50,708 nt of DNA from Nocardia neocaledoniensis. Its GTDB lineage: Bacteria > Actinomycetota > Actinomycetes > Mycobacteriales > Mycobacteriaceae. The stretch spans positions 1 to 50,708 of the forward strand of contig NZ_QGTL01000022.1 of the NCBI RefSeq assembly GCF_003182135.1. Direction: 5' to 3'. The notes below the pieces were generated by a model, which did no database searches, was not told where the DNA came from, and saw nothing but the letters and a program-made list of their open reading frames with translations. Made by a program: the position numbers and the translations under genes. This document shows positions 1-8,426 of the stretch, in pieces. Within the stretch, counting starts at the first letter, position 1. Each line of letters opens with the position of its first letter.

Positions 1-501
1 GAGGGCGCTGATCAGTGACGGGATCGCGGTCAAGGCCATGGTCCCGGCCATCAGCGCGCTGGGTAGCACCTGCGCGACCAGATCGGAGTCGATGAGCGGT
101 GCCGACGGACCCGGATCGGGTGGGGCGAGGGCCCTGCCTTGATCGGTCGGGACAGGACCAGGTGGCGGAGCGGAGACTGTTTCGGGTGCGGGAGCGCCAT
201 CCGGCGGCGACTGAGTAGGCGGGGTACCTGGAATATGCGCGGGGGGCGTTGCACCCGAACTGGGTGTGACGCCAGGAGTTTCCTTCGCCTTGGCGTCCTT
301 GTCGGACCGGGAGCCCTGTGCGGGGTCTGGACCGCCCGACGTCGGATGGGCCGACTGTTGGTCCAGTGGACCGAACCGGCGTGGCGCCTGTTGCTGCTGG
401 CGCTCGGACCACGGGGTCGAACGTGTGCTCGCAGGGTGACTGGGCGCGAGCTCGTCATGATCTTCGCTGGCCACAGCCGGCATAGCTTCCGGCACGCTCA
501 T
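1..501 (-). CDS. Pro/Ala-rich ESX-associated protein, truncated at window edge
   Basis: The frame is open from an ATG at 501 down to base 1 (167 codons), so the 3' end lies outside the window. The visible N-terminal part is acidic and then strongly Pro/Gly/Ser/Ala-rich, typical of disordered linkers in actinobacterial type VII substrates. It ends in a hydrophobic stretch containing VLPSALMAGTM, which resembles MLPxLM helices in three other proteins of this locus. It is divergent from the substrate operon at 745, with a candidate operator between them at 586-601. I do not recognise a catalytic domain. Role inferred: secreted or accessory ESX protein; family unknown. Confidence 0.6.
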   Translation of the reverse strand, partial: MSVPEAMPAVASEDHDELAPSHPASTRSTPWSERQQQQAPRRFGPLDQQSAHPTSGGPDPAQGSRSDKDAKAKETPGVTPSSGATPPAHIPGTPPTQSPPDGAPAPETVSAPPPGPVPTDQGRALAPPDPGPSAPLIDSDLVAQVLPSALMAGTMALTAIPSLISAL

Positions 502-585
502 TGCTGAGCGCCTGACTGCCGTGCGCGGTGTGCGGTGGCGATGCATCTCATATTCGAGATCATCGCGGGGTGCGTTGCGGGTGCC

Positions 586-601
586 CTCCCATCGTTGGGA
601 A
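586..601. promoter_or_regulatory. ESX palindrome copy 1 (TTCCCA-N4-TGGGAA type)
   Basis: CTCCCATCGTTGGGAA matches 11 of 12 fixed positions of the palindrome TTCCCA-N4-TGGGAA. It lies between the divergent genes starting at 501 (minus) and 745 (plus). A minus-strand TATGAG at 552-547 starts about 41 bp from its centre, similar to the 38-40 bp seen at other copies. Function as an operator is inferred. Confidence 0.5.
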
Positions 602-744
602 TCCTCGATACTGGGATCGAAACAGGAGGTGGTCTGGCGATCGGTCTTCTTTCGATAACCGATCCGAGCCACGACCATCAATGGCACCGGGCGGCCCCAT
701 CCAAGAGCGACCGCCCGACGGAATTCAGGTGAGGCGGGAACCGG

Positions 745-1206
745 ATGGGCCTTTTCGGGGTGCCGTGGAAAGATGTCGTCACCGGCGTCGCAAGCGGCGT
801 TGCTTTTGCCGCCGGAGGCCCGGTCCTTTCAGGGATCGTCGGTGGAGCGGTCAATGGGGTTTGGACCGGAATCGAGACAGGCGATTGGGGGAAGGGTCTG
901 GAGTCGGGACTGATTGCCGGCGCGGCAGGAATGATTCCGGGCGGGATCCTCGGTGGGGCAACCTCCGGCTTGTGGAAAGGTGGGGTGCGGGCTCTCGGGA
1001 AATCGTTCGAGAATGTTCCGGGTTTGGTGGCCAAGCGGGGGTTCGGAGGACCACTGGACCGTCTAGTGGCCGCCCGTGCGCAGATGACTAGGCCAGCGAT
1101 CGGTGCCGTCGCCGCGGGCGTTGGTTCAGCCACTGCGGGTGCAATGTGGGACGCTTGGAAACCTACGCTGAACTACATCCCGACGAAGGTGATCCCCTAT
1201 GCCTGA
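745..1206 (+). CDS. glycine-zipper hydrophobic protein, first gene of substrate operon
   Basis: A 153-aa protein. Residues ~8-85 are dominated by Gly/Ala repeats of glycine-zipper type (GGAVNGVW, GGILGGATSG), suggesting packed transmembrane or membrane-inserting helices. The remainder is short and basic. Its stop overlaps the ATG of the next gene (1199), indicating translational coupling with the ESX substrate operon. The ATG at 745 follows a modest purine-rich GAGGCGGG. No known family is recognised. Similar glycine-zipper segments occur in pre-toxin regions and membrane-channel proteins, so a pore or membrane-anchoring role is possible but unproven. Confidence 0.65.
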   Translation: MGLFGVPWKDVVTGVASGVAFAAGGPVLSGIVGGAVNGVWTGIETGDWGKGLESGLIAGAAGMIPGGILGGATSGLWKGGVRALGKSFENVPGLVAKRGFGGPLDRLVAARAQMTRPAIGAVAAGVGSATAGAMWDAWKPTLNYIPTKVIPYA

Positions 1207-2824
1207 GTCGGAACAGGCCCTCAACAGTGCCACGGCATCCAAGGTAGTTCTCCAGAACATGGAGATGCCCGACATGGCCGCCGAGGGCTATCCCGACCAA
1301 TACAGATTCGATCCTGCGATCGAGAAGTTCCACCTCGAGCTGCCCGAGAGGATGATGGCGTTCTTCAAGTGCTTCGGCGCCGGCGATGGCACAGAGCCAC
1401 CGGCTGGCGCGATCGTTCCTCAGATCAGCCCTGACGTCGCTGCCGGAATTCCTCAATATACGGCGTTGGTGTCGGCGTTGAGGAAGTCCTTTGATGAATT
1501 GCACGCGACCGGTGCAAAGCTTGTGCCACTCCTGCGCGAGGCGGAGGTATTGCGAGAGCAGGGGCAGCGCGCGATCGATGGCCTAGTCGCGTCTGTGAAT
1601 GCCGCCGCGCGAATGCCCCCGAAGGACCTGCTGTCGGAGAACGAACACATCATGGGCTATGTCACCGCCGCCATCGATGGCGCTGAAACAGAGATCCGAA
1701 AGCGCACAGACGGATTCAGAGGTGTGGGGAAGGAGATCGACGCACAGACCAAAGCAATCGAAGACGCGGTGAAGAAGCAGCGAGAGGTGGACGAGAAGCA
1801 GCTCAGCCCGCCAGAGATTCCAAAACCGAAAGATGAGATCAGGGATATCCCGACGCCGATCACTGCGCCGATGCCGCTATTCGACGAGGATGTTCTCGAC
1901 ACCGATCGTGACGACCCCGCCCCGTCGAAATCTCGCCTCAGTTCTGAACTGTCCAGCGCGATCGACAGCCTGAAGAACTCTGCCCAGGCGCCCGCGCCGG
2001 CCGCCATGCCGAACGCAGGTATGGGCATGGGCACGGGGTCGGGCATGGGGTCAGGCATGGACATGATGAGTTCGATGCTGCCGCAGATCATGCGGCAGCA
2101 GTATGACCGCAGCCTCGCGGATGACGGAATGAACGACCGTCCACGCGACATCGAACGACCTCGGCAGCAGCAGGATTCGCTTCCGGCGCCGACACCGATC
2201 ATGCCGCCGACGGCAGCAACGGCCACTCAGCCTTCCCCAACAGCCGCGCCGCAGACTTCCTCGCCGTCAGCCTCCCACCCGGCGACGGCCGTGCAATCTC
2301 CGACCGGCGAGACGAACCAGCCACCAGCGACGCCAGCGCGCACCGTGGCCTCGGACGGCAGCGTCCTGTACACCTTCCCCGACGGACGAACACAGAAGGT
2401 GTCCGAGATGGTCGCGCAGGTCCTCGACGCGGCCTTCTCGAATGCCAGCAGCACGAACGCGCAGGAAGCGTTCGGTAAGACCGAGGCGAAGTGGACCGAC
2501 AGGAAGAAGATCGGTAGGCCAGTCGATCCGTTCGAACTGATGACCGGCGATGTGGCGATCTGGGACCGCCGGACCGCGGTCGTCGTGGTGTTCGGCTCGG
2601 ACGAGGGGGGAACTCTCGAGGTGATCGTGCACGGTGAACTGAAGGAGTTCGCCGCGGAGATGTCTGATTCGGCGGGCGAGTTCGGGCAGTTCTCCGGATT
2701 CGCTCACCCGAACGGCATCGAGCTGAGATCCAGACGCGGCGCGGACACCGCCACCGGAGGTACTACGCCGGGTGACCAGTCGACGGCACAGCCGAGCGCG
2801 GCACTGGCCGCGCCGGTCGGCTGA
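1199..2824 (+). CDS. ESX substrate-like protein: helical domain, MLP-motif linker, degenerate NlpC-like tail
   Basis: 541 aa. Residues ~1-200 are predicted alpha-helical with heptad-like segments. Residues ~210-385 are a Pro/Ala/Met/Gly-rich linker containing an acidic DTDRDDPAP patch and the hydrophobic motif SSMLPQIM. The C-terminal ~130 residues form a compact domain (PDGRTQKVSEM ... TGDVAIWDRRTAVVVVFG ... FGQFSGFAHPNG). Both linker motif and tail recur in the lectin protein at 10253, so the two are paralogous in their C-terminal halves. The tail resembles the PGDLVFW-to-end part of NlpC/P60 but has no visible catalytic Cys or His pair (inference). It overlaps the preceding gene by 8 bases; the next gene starts 30 bases downstream. 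Confidence 0.7.
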   Translation: MPESEQALNSATASKVVLQNMEMPDMAAEGYPDQYRFDPAIEKFHLELPERMMAFFKCFGAGDGTEPPAGAIVPQISPDVAAGIPQYTALVSALRKSFDELHATGAKLVPLLREAEVLREQGQRAIDGLVASVNAAARMPPKDLLSENEHIMGYVTAAIDGAETEIRKRTDGFRGVGKEIDAQTKAIEDAVKKQREVDEKQLSPPEIPKPKDEIRDIPTPITAPMPLFDEDVLDTDRDDPAPSKSRLSSELSSAIDSLKNSAQAPAPAAMPNAGMGMGTGSGMGSGMDMMSSMLPQIMRQQYDRSLADDGMNDRPRDIERPRQQQDSLPAPTPIMPPTAATATQPSPTAAPQTSSPSASHPATAVQSPTGETNQPPATPARTVASDGSVLYTFPDGRTQKVSEMVAQVLDAAFSNASSTNAQEAFGKTEAKWTDRKKIGRPVDPFELMTGDVAIWDRRTAVVVVFGSDEGGTLEVIVHGELKEFAAEMSDSAGEFGQFSGFAHPNGIELRSRRGADTATGGTTPGDQSTAQPSAALAAPVG

Positions 2825-2854
2825 TAAGACGGAAAGTGAGTACTGGAGACAACG

Positions 2855-4345
2855 ATGGTGCTGCAGGTCGAACCGCATGAGCTCGTCGGCATCGCCCGGC
2901 AGATCGCGGACTCAGGGGTGGGGGTCGGCCGGGCGATTCCCAGCGGCCGGGTGGTGCCCGCGGGTTCCGACCCGATCTCCGCCACGGTGGTGCCCGCCCT
3001 GAACTCGGAAGCGGCGACGCTGTTCAATCGCGTCATCCGGACGATCGAGGACATTCAGCAGACCGGGCGGAAGGTAGGGCTCGCCGCTGAGGAATTCAGC
3101 GCCGCCGATCAACGCGGTGGGCGGATCATCGGTGGCAGTGGCCGCGGCGACCACGTCATGAACCCAGTCACCGAGATTCTGCTGCCGGACCCGCGGCGCG
3201 AGCCGCACGTCGTGACCTTGCCGGACAACGGAGCCGTCGACTCCCTGACTCTGGCCAAACAGTTCCGCGCGGGCGTCGGCCCTGCTCCGGCAAGAGGATT
3301 CGCGGAGTCGGTGCGTGCATACGGAAACGCTGTGATACCCGCAGCCACAATGGGTCTGTCGCGACTGTCGGGCGCGCTGCAGCAGTGGACGCCGGCCGGG
3401 AAGGACGCGGCAGCCGAAGTCGGTAGGCATCAACGTGCGCTGGAAGGGATTGGCGCGGAGCTGCGGAGGTTGGCGGATCGCATCGACGCCTACGCCGAGT
3501 CGTTCCGGACGGCCAAGGCCAAACACCCCACTCCGGAGGAGATCGTCGCCGCGAGAAAGGAACTCGTCGCCGCGCTGCGCTCGAAGAATCCGATCAGGAC
3601 GCAGCAGGCCCTCGCGGCGCTCGAAGACCAGAGTGCCCGTTCCACGGACGCGCTGACCGGATACGCCGCAGCCACCGCGCCCGACGCGAAGCCGTCATCC
3701 GGTGCGGCCCCGAGTTCCGGGGGCGGTGGCGGGCAGAACTCCGACACCAGTGCGCTGACATCCATGCTGCCCTCGCTGATGAGCGCGCTGTCTTCGGCGG
3801 TCGAACAGATGCAGTCAGCGGCTGTGGACGACGAGGACTACGGACTGGACGAGTACACCGATGACTACGGGTACGGTGATGATGTCGGGATGGCGGGCGG
3901 CGCCGGGATGCCTCTCGGGACGGACATCCCACCAATGGACGGTGGCGGGGGATCGGGGTCGGCCGATCCAGGGGCGCAGCCCGTCCCGGTCGGCGCCATG
4001 CCGACCGCGAGTCCTGTCGGTACGGCGTCGACTGGAACGTCCCTGCCGCGCACGCCGGTTGTCGAGGCGCTCGGGGCGTCGGCTACCGGTTCCGGTGCGG
4101 CGCGCTCTGCGGGTACCCCGATGATGCCGTATATGCCGATGGCGCCCGGTGTCGGTGGTCCGGGTGGGGCGGGTGGTGGCGGTGACCGCAACCGCATCGT
4201 TGCCTGGCACCCCGATCGACTGATGTATGTCGACGACACACCCCACACCGATCTGGTCATCGGCGAACGCCCGACGATCGCGCCGACCGTGACACCGCCG
4301 ACCCCGGCCAATCCGGCCCCGATTCCCCCCGGAGGTACGTCGTGA
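2855..4345 (+). CDS. EspB-like ESX substrate (PE/PPE-like fusion)
   Basis: 496 aa. The N-terminal ~90 residues look like a PE/EspC helical hairpin, with FSAAD (F81-D85) in the place of the YxxxD/E secretion signal. Residues ~160-280 resemble the PPE-like half of EspB: a Trp at ~178 near the WxG position, then KHPTPEEIV (~223-231), a run of alternating Arg and Gln, and RSTDALTGY. These match the order of the HPTYEDIV, RDQ and RSEKVLTEY motifs of M. tuberculosis EspB (from memory). A Gly/Pro-rich acidic tail with MLPSLM follows. EspB is an ESX-1 substrate whose N-terminal domain can oligomerise into rings. The next gene, EspL-like, starts inside its stop codon (GTGA), matching the espL-espB adjacency of ESX-1. 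Confidence 0.75.
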   Translation: MVLQVEPHELVGIARQIADSGVGVGRAIPSGRVVPAGSDPISATVVPALNSEAATLFNRVIRTIEDIQQTGRKVGLAAEEFSAADQRGGRIIGGSGRGDHVMNPVTEILLPDPRREPHVVTLPDNGAVDSLTLAKQFRAGVGPAPARGFAESVRAYGNAVIPAATMGLSRLSGALQQWTPAGKDAAAEVGRHQRALEGIGAELRRLADRIDAYAESFRTAKAKHPTPEEIVAARKELVAALRSKNPIRTQQALAALEDQSARSTDALTGYAAATAPDAKPSSGAAPSSGGGGGQNSDTSALTSMLPSLMSALSSAVEQMQSAAVDDEDYGLDEYTDDYGYGDDVGMAGGAGMPLGTDIPPMDGGGGSGSADPGAQPVPVGAMPTASPVGTASTGTSLPRTPVVEALGASATGSGAARSAGTPMMPYMPMAPGVGGPGGAGGGGDRNRIVAWHPDRLMYVDDTPHTDLVIGERPTIAPTVTPPTPANPAPIPPGGTS

Positions 4346-4689
4346 CCGATATTCACCCCGATGTTCAGGCAGCGCTTGATGCGGCGCGCGACGTCAGACA
4401 CCGGATCGCGGATCTGCGCGAGCGCATCGATGGCATTCGGGCGCGCCGTCCATCGCCCAGCGGCCTCGTCATTCCCGAGGTCGACGCCATGGGACGGCTG
4501 ATCAGCCTGTACATCGCTCCGGGCACAGCCGACCGGTTCTCCGGTCCGGAGTTGGTGGCGGAGATCATGGCGGCCGTCCGTGAGAGCAGCGCCGACGCCG
4601 GACGGCAATACCAGGCGCTGATGGACGCGACGATGAATTCGGCGGCGGGAGAGCTGGTTCCGCCGAGTGCTCGAAAGGCAGGCGCGTGA
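4342..4689 (+). CDS. EspL-like YbaB/EbfC-family protein
   Basis: 115 aa, the same length as M. tuberculosis EspL as I recall it. An N-terminal helix with heptads (residues ~5-35) is followed by the YbaB core: a short beta segment (VDAMGRLISLYIAP) and a C-terminal helix starting at SGPELVAEIMAAV. YbaB/EbfC proteins are small dimers originally described as nucleoid-associated; ESX-linked versions are thought to assist or stabilise secreted EspB/EspE-type partners. Here it follows the EspB-like gene with a GTGA overlap, supporting a partner or chaperone role (inference). Start is GTG at 4342. Confidence 0.75.
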   Translation: MTDIHPDVQAALDAARDVRHRIADLRERIDGIRARRPSPSGLVIPEVDAMGRLISLYIAPGTADRFSGPELVAEIMAAVRESSADAGRQYQALMDATMNSAAGELVPPSARKAGA

Positions 4690-5393
4690 CCGAAGAAGGC
4701 GCCGCGCAGGTCACCGTCGAGGAGACCTTGCGCTGGCTGCATGAGGAGGGCTTGGTGCGTTTGGCCGGGTTGTCCGGCCGGATGGCCGACGCCTTCGCCG
4801 CGTACACCATCGATGTCGGCACCGGTTCGGTATCCGCGCACCCCGCGGTCGGGGTCGGCCTCGCCTCGGAGGTCATCACGCTCACAGCCGACGACCTGCC
4901 GAACCCGGTCGGATCGCCGAAACGACTTGTCGCAGTCGGTATTACCGACAGCCAGGCGGTACTCGTCGTCGACCTCGCGGTTGCCAATTCAGTCTCGATC
5001 AACGCCGACCGGCCGGTGAAAACGGTGCGGTCTTGGGCACTGCAGTTGTTGCTGAACAGCGAAGTAACGATCACGACCAATTCCGCCGACCTGGCGATCG
5101 ACGCGAGTCCGCGCCTACGGCACAGCTTCATTCCCGGTGGTGGTGCCGCAGTCGTGAAGGTCGAAGACGGCAGGCCACCGATATCCTCCGTGGCCCTGAA
5201 TGCCTCTGACGACAGGCCCGACCACCTGGACGCTGCCCTCGACGGTACCGGCGAGATGTATCTCGGCGCCCGATATTGGCGCCTACGTCGGGTGCTGTCG
5301 ATCGAGGACGACGTGTGGGATGCGCTGGTGGACAGACTCGTGGCCACCGGCCCGCACCTGACCGAATCCGCAGAATCCCCGGGAGACTCCTGA
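4686..5393 (+). CDS. hypothetical protein in ESX substrate operon
   Basis: 235 aa, starting GTG inside the stop of the EspL-like gene (GTGA) and ending in TGATG, so it is coupled on both sides. An N-terminal helix (~10-40) precedes alternating beta-strand-like segments, including AVLVVDLAVANSVSINAD (~97-115) and VRSWALQLLLNSEVTITT (~120-137). There is no signal peptide or membrane helix, so it is probably cytosolic. I do not recognise a family. Its position between two YbaB-like proteins suggests a cytosolic assembly or chaperone complex for the neighbouring substrates; this is context-based inference only. Confidence 0.65.
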   Translation: MTEEGAAQVTVEETLRWLHEEGLVRLAGLSGRMADAFAAYTIDVGTGSVSAHPAVGVGLASEVITLTADDLPNPVGSPKRLVAVGITDSQAVLVVDLAVANSVSINADRPVKTVRSWALQLLLNSEVTITTNSADLAIDASPRLRHSFIPGGGAAVVKVEDGRPPISSVALNASDDRPDHLDAALDGTGEMYLGARYWRLRRVLSIEDDVWDALVDRLVATGPHLTESAESPGDS

Positions 5394-5761
5394 TGACCCA
5401 GCCGAGCCTGAGCGACGACGAAGAGTACGCACACGGTCCAGAGAAGGACGAGAACCCCTCGGTGTTCGAGGTGTTCCACCCCGACCACACTCTCGGGGTC
5501 GCCTGTGACCGCGACGGCGAGATCGTCGGCATGTATATCGCCGACGAAGCGCGGGAGAACGGTGAAACGTGGTTGTCGGCCGAGATCCTGCGGCTCACCC
5601 GACTTGCCCACCTCAAATCACGAGCGGGCCTGCGCAAGGAGATGGAGCGCCAGGGCACCAGCCGCTCGACGATAGATTCCTTCGACTTGCCGACCGACGC
5701 GTCCTACCAGGAAACCGAGGATCTGGAGTTCGGGAGGACGGCCCGTGACCGGAATCGATGA
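5393..5761 (+). CDS. second YbaB/EbfC-like small protein
   Basis: 122 aa from the ATG in the TGATG overlap with the preceding stop. An upstream in-frame start would run through the previous gene and is unlikely. An acidic N-terminus precedes a YbaB-like core: FEVFHPDHTLGVACDRDGE, then VGMYIADEARE, then a helix from TWLSAEILRLTRLAHLKS, followed by a charged tail. The strand-turn-strand-helix order matches the EspL-like protein two genes upstream, but here the first helix is short. It probably acts in the cytosol as a partner of the EspL-like protein or of an adjacent substrate. Assignment rests on fold pattern, not on strong motif identity. Confidence 0.6.
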   Translation: MTQPSLSDDEEYAHGPEKDENPSVFEVFHPDHTLGVACDRDGEIVGMYIADEARENGETWLSAEILRLTRLAHLKSRAGLRKEMERQGTSRSTIDSFDLPTDASYQETEDLEFGRTARDRNR

Positions 5762-6098
5762 TGGTCCATCGCGCGGAGTTCCGCCGACATTGGACATGGA
5801 CGAGCCGCTCGACGTGATCGCGGCGGCCCTCGTCTACACCGACACCGCCGGCGCCTTGACCCGGCGGGTTCGTGAAATCATGGAGACACTGATTCCGCCG
5901 GTACACGGCTCGGAGTCAGGTCTGGACAAGGTCGCCACCGCCGAGCTGGAACGGATCAGGATAGCTCTGGGGCACGCGGTCACCGTGCGCGAGAGGCGGA
6001 TTCAGGAGACGTTCGACGCGATCGTCGCCGCCGTCACCGAGCTAGATGACGCCGATTCCGCAGGCGGTTCCGCGATCCGGCGGGCCGGGGCGGACTGA
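5745..6098 (+). CDS. small helical EspC-like protein
   Basis: 117 aa, GTG start overlapping the preceding gene by 17 bases. It is largely alpha-helical and ends DDADSAGGSAIRRAGAD, closely echoing the end of the EspC-like domain in the protein at 8427 (ETADNTGGSAIRQAG). That similarity suggests a stand-alone EspC/WXG100-like helical hairpin exported or co-exported by ESX. The canonical aromatic of the YxxxD/E signal is absent (Leu-Asp-Asp at that place). It stands directly upstream of the EspK-like gene at 6105, a likely binding partner. Confidence 0.6.
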   Translation: MTGIDDGPSRGVPPTLDMDEPLDVIAAALVYTDTAGALTRRVREIMETLIPPVHGSESGLDKVATAELERIRIALGHAVTVRERRIQETFDAIVAAVTELDDADSAGGSAIRRAGAD

Positions 6099-6104
6099 CC
6101 GGGC

Positions 6105-8390
6105 GTGGAAGCGGAGCGGGACAGCGCCTACTGGGACGAGATCGTTGCCGGCCACTGGCCGCAGATCTCGTCGGCGGACTGGAATGCGCTGGCGCGCGCC
6201 GCGGAGAACGGGGCCGCGGGCCTGGACATCACCGCCGTCGGTGGCAGGCGTCGAGCGTTCGAGAACACGATGCGATCCGGGCTGATGGTCAATGGAGGAG
6301 CGAATTCGCTGCAGGGACACGATTTGTCGGGCTTCGGTGAGGCGCTGTCAGCCACTGCGGTTGCCCTCACCGCCATCGCTGACCTGGTGGACCGCACCCA
6401 GCACCGCATTCTGGATGTCGTCGACGACGCGACCGCGACGGCCACGACGCTCTCGCGCGAGACGCACGTCGACAGGTCAGACAACGGCATGCTCGGGCGA
6501 GTCGACGAGGCGCTCCGTTTCGCTCGATCGGAGGTCGAGGCAATAGCCGACGAATCTGTGCGAGCCGCACGGGAGATCGTGACTCCGCTCGTCGACATGA
6601 TCACGGACCGGTTGGCCGGGGCCGCTGGACCGAACCCCACAGACAGCGGATCGGCAGGCCCACGGGAAAGCATCCTGCGGACTGGCCTCGACCGTGTTCC
6701 GGCCGATGAACGTCTGCAACAACGCCCACTGAGCGACGCCTCGGACACGTACTCGGAGGCAACCGCCGTAGCGCCGACCGATCGCGGGGCGTCGGAGGGG
6801 GCGTCGAACATCCGCGGCCTGGCCGCGAGCGCACCAGGAGTCCCGGCGCCGATGGGCCCCGGGCAGACGCCGATCGGCGCTCCCGGTGACGCCACAGGGG
6901 CGGACCTGCGCGATGCCATCACCGCGTCCGGCGATCGCACAGTGACGCGCGACAGCGGTGAGGCCAGAGAACACACGCCGCTTGCGGACCGCGCGGTCCA
7001 CGACGGCGTGCCCGCGACAGGGGGATCGCCTACTCCGACGGGACGGGCGCAGCAACAGTCGGCGGTCGAGGCCCGAGAACCGGATGTAGAGCCGGCATCG
7101 GGGCCGGTTGCTTGGCCCATGCCCGCGTCCGGCACCGCGATGTCTTCGATCTCGCGGGCGTCAGCCACCACCACGTCCGCGGTCGGCAGCGAGCCGGGAC
7201 ACAAGGCCGCGGTGGTCGACGCCCGCCGAGTATCGGCGCGGACCTCGGCGACCACCGAAGCTCACGGACCGGCCACCACACCCGCGGGTCGCCCGGTGCT
7301 CCCCGCCACCGAATCAGTGCATAAGCCCACACCCGCGGGTCGAGCAGAAACCCGGACTCCACCGGAATCGGCCGACTCGGGTAACAGGGCACTGCGTGAG
7401 GTTGTCGGGTCGGCCATGGCCGCGGCAGCACCCCCCGCCTTCGAACTCGGCCGCCGAGTGGACGGGGACCTCGCCCTCGCGCAGACGCTCCTCGGGCGGG
7501 TATTGCTGGCCTCCCAGGACACCATCGGAGTGGACACGGCCGTGGCGATCCTGCGCTCGCAAGGCGGTGTCAGTGCGTTCGTGACGACGAACGAGGGACG
7601 GGGCTGGCTTCCCCGGGGCTTGTCTGTACCGCACGCGATGTCCTCGCCGTGGTTGTGGGACATCCCCGAAGCCGATGCGTGGGAAGGGTTGGCCGATCCA
7701 GCGCGAGTTCTGGCCGAATTCGGCATCGCCTGGGGCCGGCGGATCGGTGCGGCGACAACGGCCATCGCCTCCACCACCGAGGTTTCCGCGGAACTGGGTC
7801 GGCAACTGCCCGATACCGCGATCTCCGGAACCGAGTGTCTCGCGCCGGAAGCGGTGCAGCCGATGGGCACCGGATTCGTGGACCGGCTCGGCATAGCGGG
7901 TTCGCCTGAACTCAACGAGAAGGCCGACACGACACCGGTCTCCGCGATCGCGTCACGACGGCTGCAGCTGGTGGTGTCCGGACACGACAAGGTGCGCGAC
8001 GCCGGGCTGGGCTGGGCGGAGTCCTTCGATTCGGCGGAGGTGCGTCGACAGATCCTGACCACCATTCGAGGGAACCAGACGGTCGATGCCGACTGCTGGC
8101 ACCAGCTGCGCGAGGCCGACGAACTCGTGGCCGCCTCGGTGCTGATGATCAGAAGAGAAGTGAACGGCGTCGCACTGGGAGACCTGCGCCCCGCGAACAG
8201 AAATGACGCGACGCTGAAGGCGCTGCGCGGCATGGGTTTCGAACGGCGATGCAACGAATTGGTGTTGGAGCTCGAAAACAATCCAACTCGCCAGTCCTTG
8301 CGTGAAACCTTCTATTCCTACGCACAGATCTTTACGCACCCGGCGGCCGCGGGGATCTCCGCGACCTTCCCCAAGGGTGGGAACAGGTGA
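6105..8390 (+). CDS. large ESX accessory protein with EspK-like C-terminal domain (paralogue A)
   Basis: 761 aa, GTG start 6 bases after the previous stop. Residues ~1-180 are helical; ~180-430 are a Pro/Ala/Thr-rich disordered linker. The C-terminal ~330 residues form a conserved domain with TTNEGRGWLPRGLSVP, W-rich PWLWDIP, WEGLADPARVLAEFG and a final ERRCNELVLELENNPTRQ segment. The same motifs occur in the same order in the next gene (8427), so these are tandem paralogues in the C-terminal domain with unrelated linkers. I believe the domain corresponds to DUF5632/DUF5631, found in EspK-type ESX-1 accessory proteins, but that assignment is from memory. Position after EspB/EspL-like genes fits espK of ESX-1. 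Confidence 0.6.
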   Translation: MEAERDSAYWDEIVAGHWPQISSADWNALARAAENGAAGLDITAVGGRRRAFENTMRSGLMVNGGANSLQGHDLSGFGEALSATAVALTAIADLVDRTQHRILDVVDDATATATTLSRETHVDRSDNGMLGRVDEALRFARSEVEAIADESVRAAREIVTPLVDMITDRLAGAAGPNPTDSGSAGPRESILRTGLDRVPADERLQQRPLSDASDTYSEATAVAPTDRGASEGASNIRGLAASAPGVPAPMGPGQTPIGAPGDATGADLRDAITASGDRTVTRDSGEAREHTPLADRAVHDGVPATGGSPTPTGRAQQQSAVEAREPDVEPASGPVAWPMPASGTAMSSISRASATTTSAVGSEPGHKAAVVDARRVSARTSATTEAHGPATTPAGRPVLPATESVHKPTPAGRAETRTPPESADSGNRALREVVGSAMAAAAPPAFELGRRVDGDLALAQTLLGRVLLASQDTIGVDTAVAILRSQGGVSAFVTTNEGRGWLPRGLSVPHAMSSPWLWDIPEADAWEGLADPARVLAEFGIAWGRRIGAATTAIASTTEVSAELGRQLPDTAISGTECLAPEAVQPMGTGFVDRLGIAGSPELNEKADTTPVSAIASRRLQLVVSGHDKVRDAGLGWAESFDSAEVRRQILTTIRGNQTVDADCWHQLREADELVAASVLMIRREVNGVALGDLRPANRNDATLKALRGMGFERRCNELVLELENNPTRQSLRETFYSYAQIFTHPAAAGISATFPKGGNR

Positions 8391-8426
8391 CAATGATCTG
8401 GTCGGCGAGGGAAGGACTGAGCGGAT

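Noticed and set aside
139..507. 122-codon plus-strand open frame
   Set aside because: Arg-rich shadow of the minus-strand Pro-rich gene at 1-501.
535..732. 65-codon plus-strand open frame before the gene at 745
   Set aside because: No ribosome site, and it covers the palindrome at 586-601; more likely promoter DNA than a gene.
8367..8383. TTCCC...GGGAA arms before the gene at 8427
   Set aside because: Spacer is 7 instead of 6 bases and it lies inside coding sequence, so not counted as an ESX palindrome.
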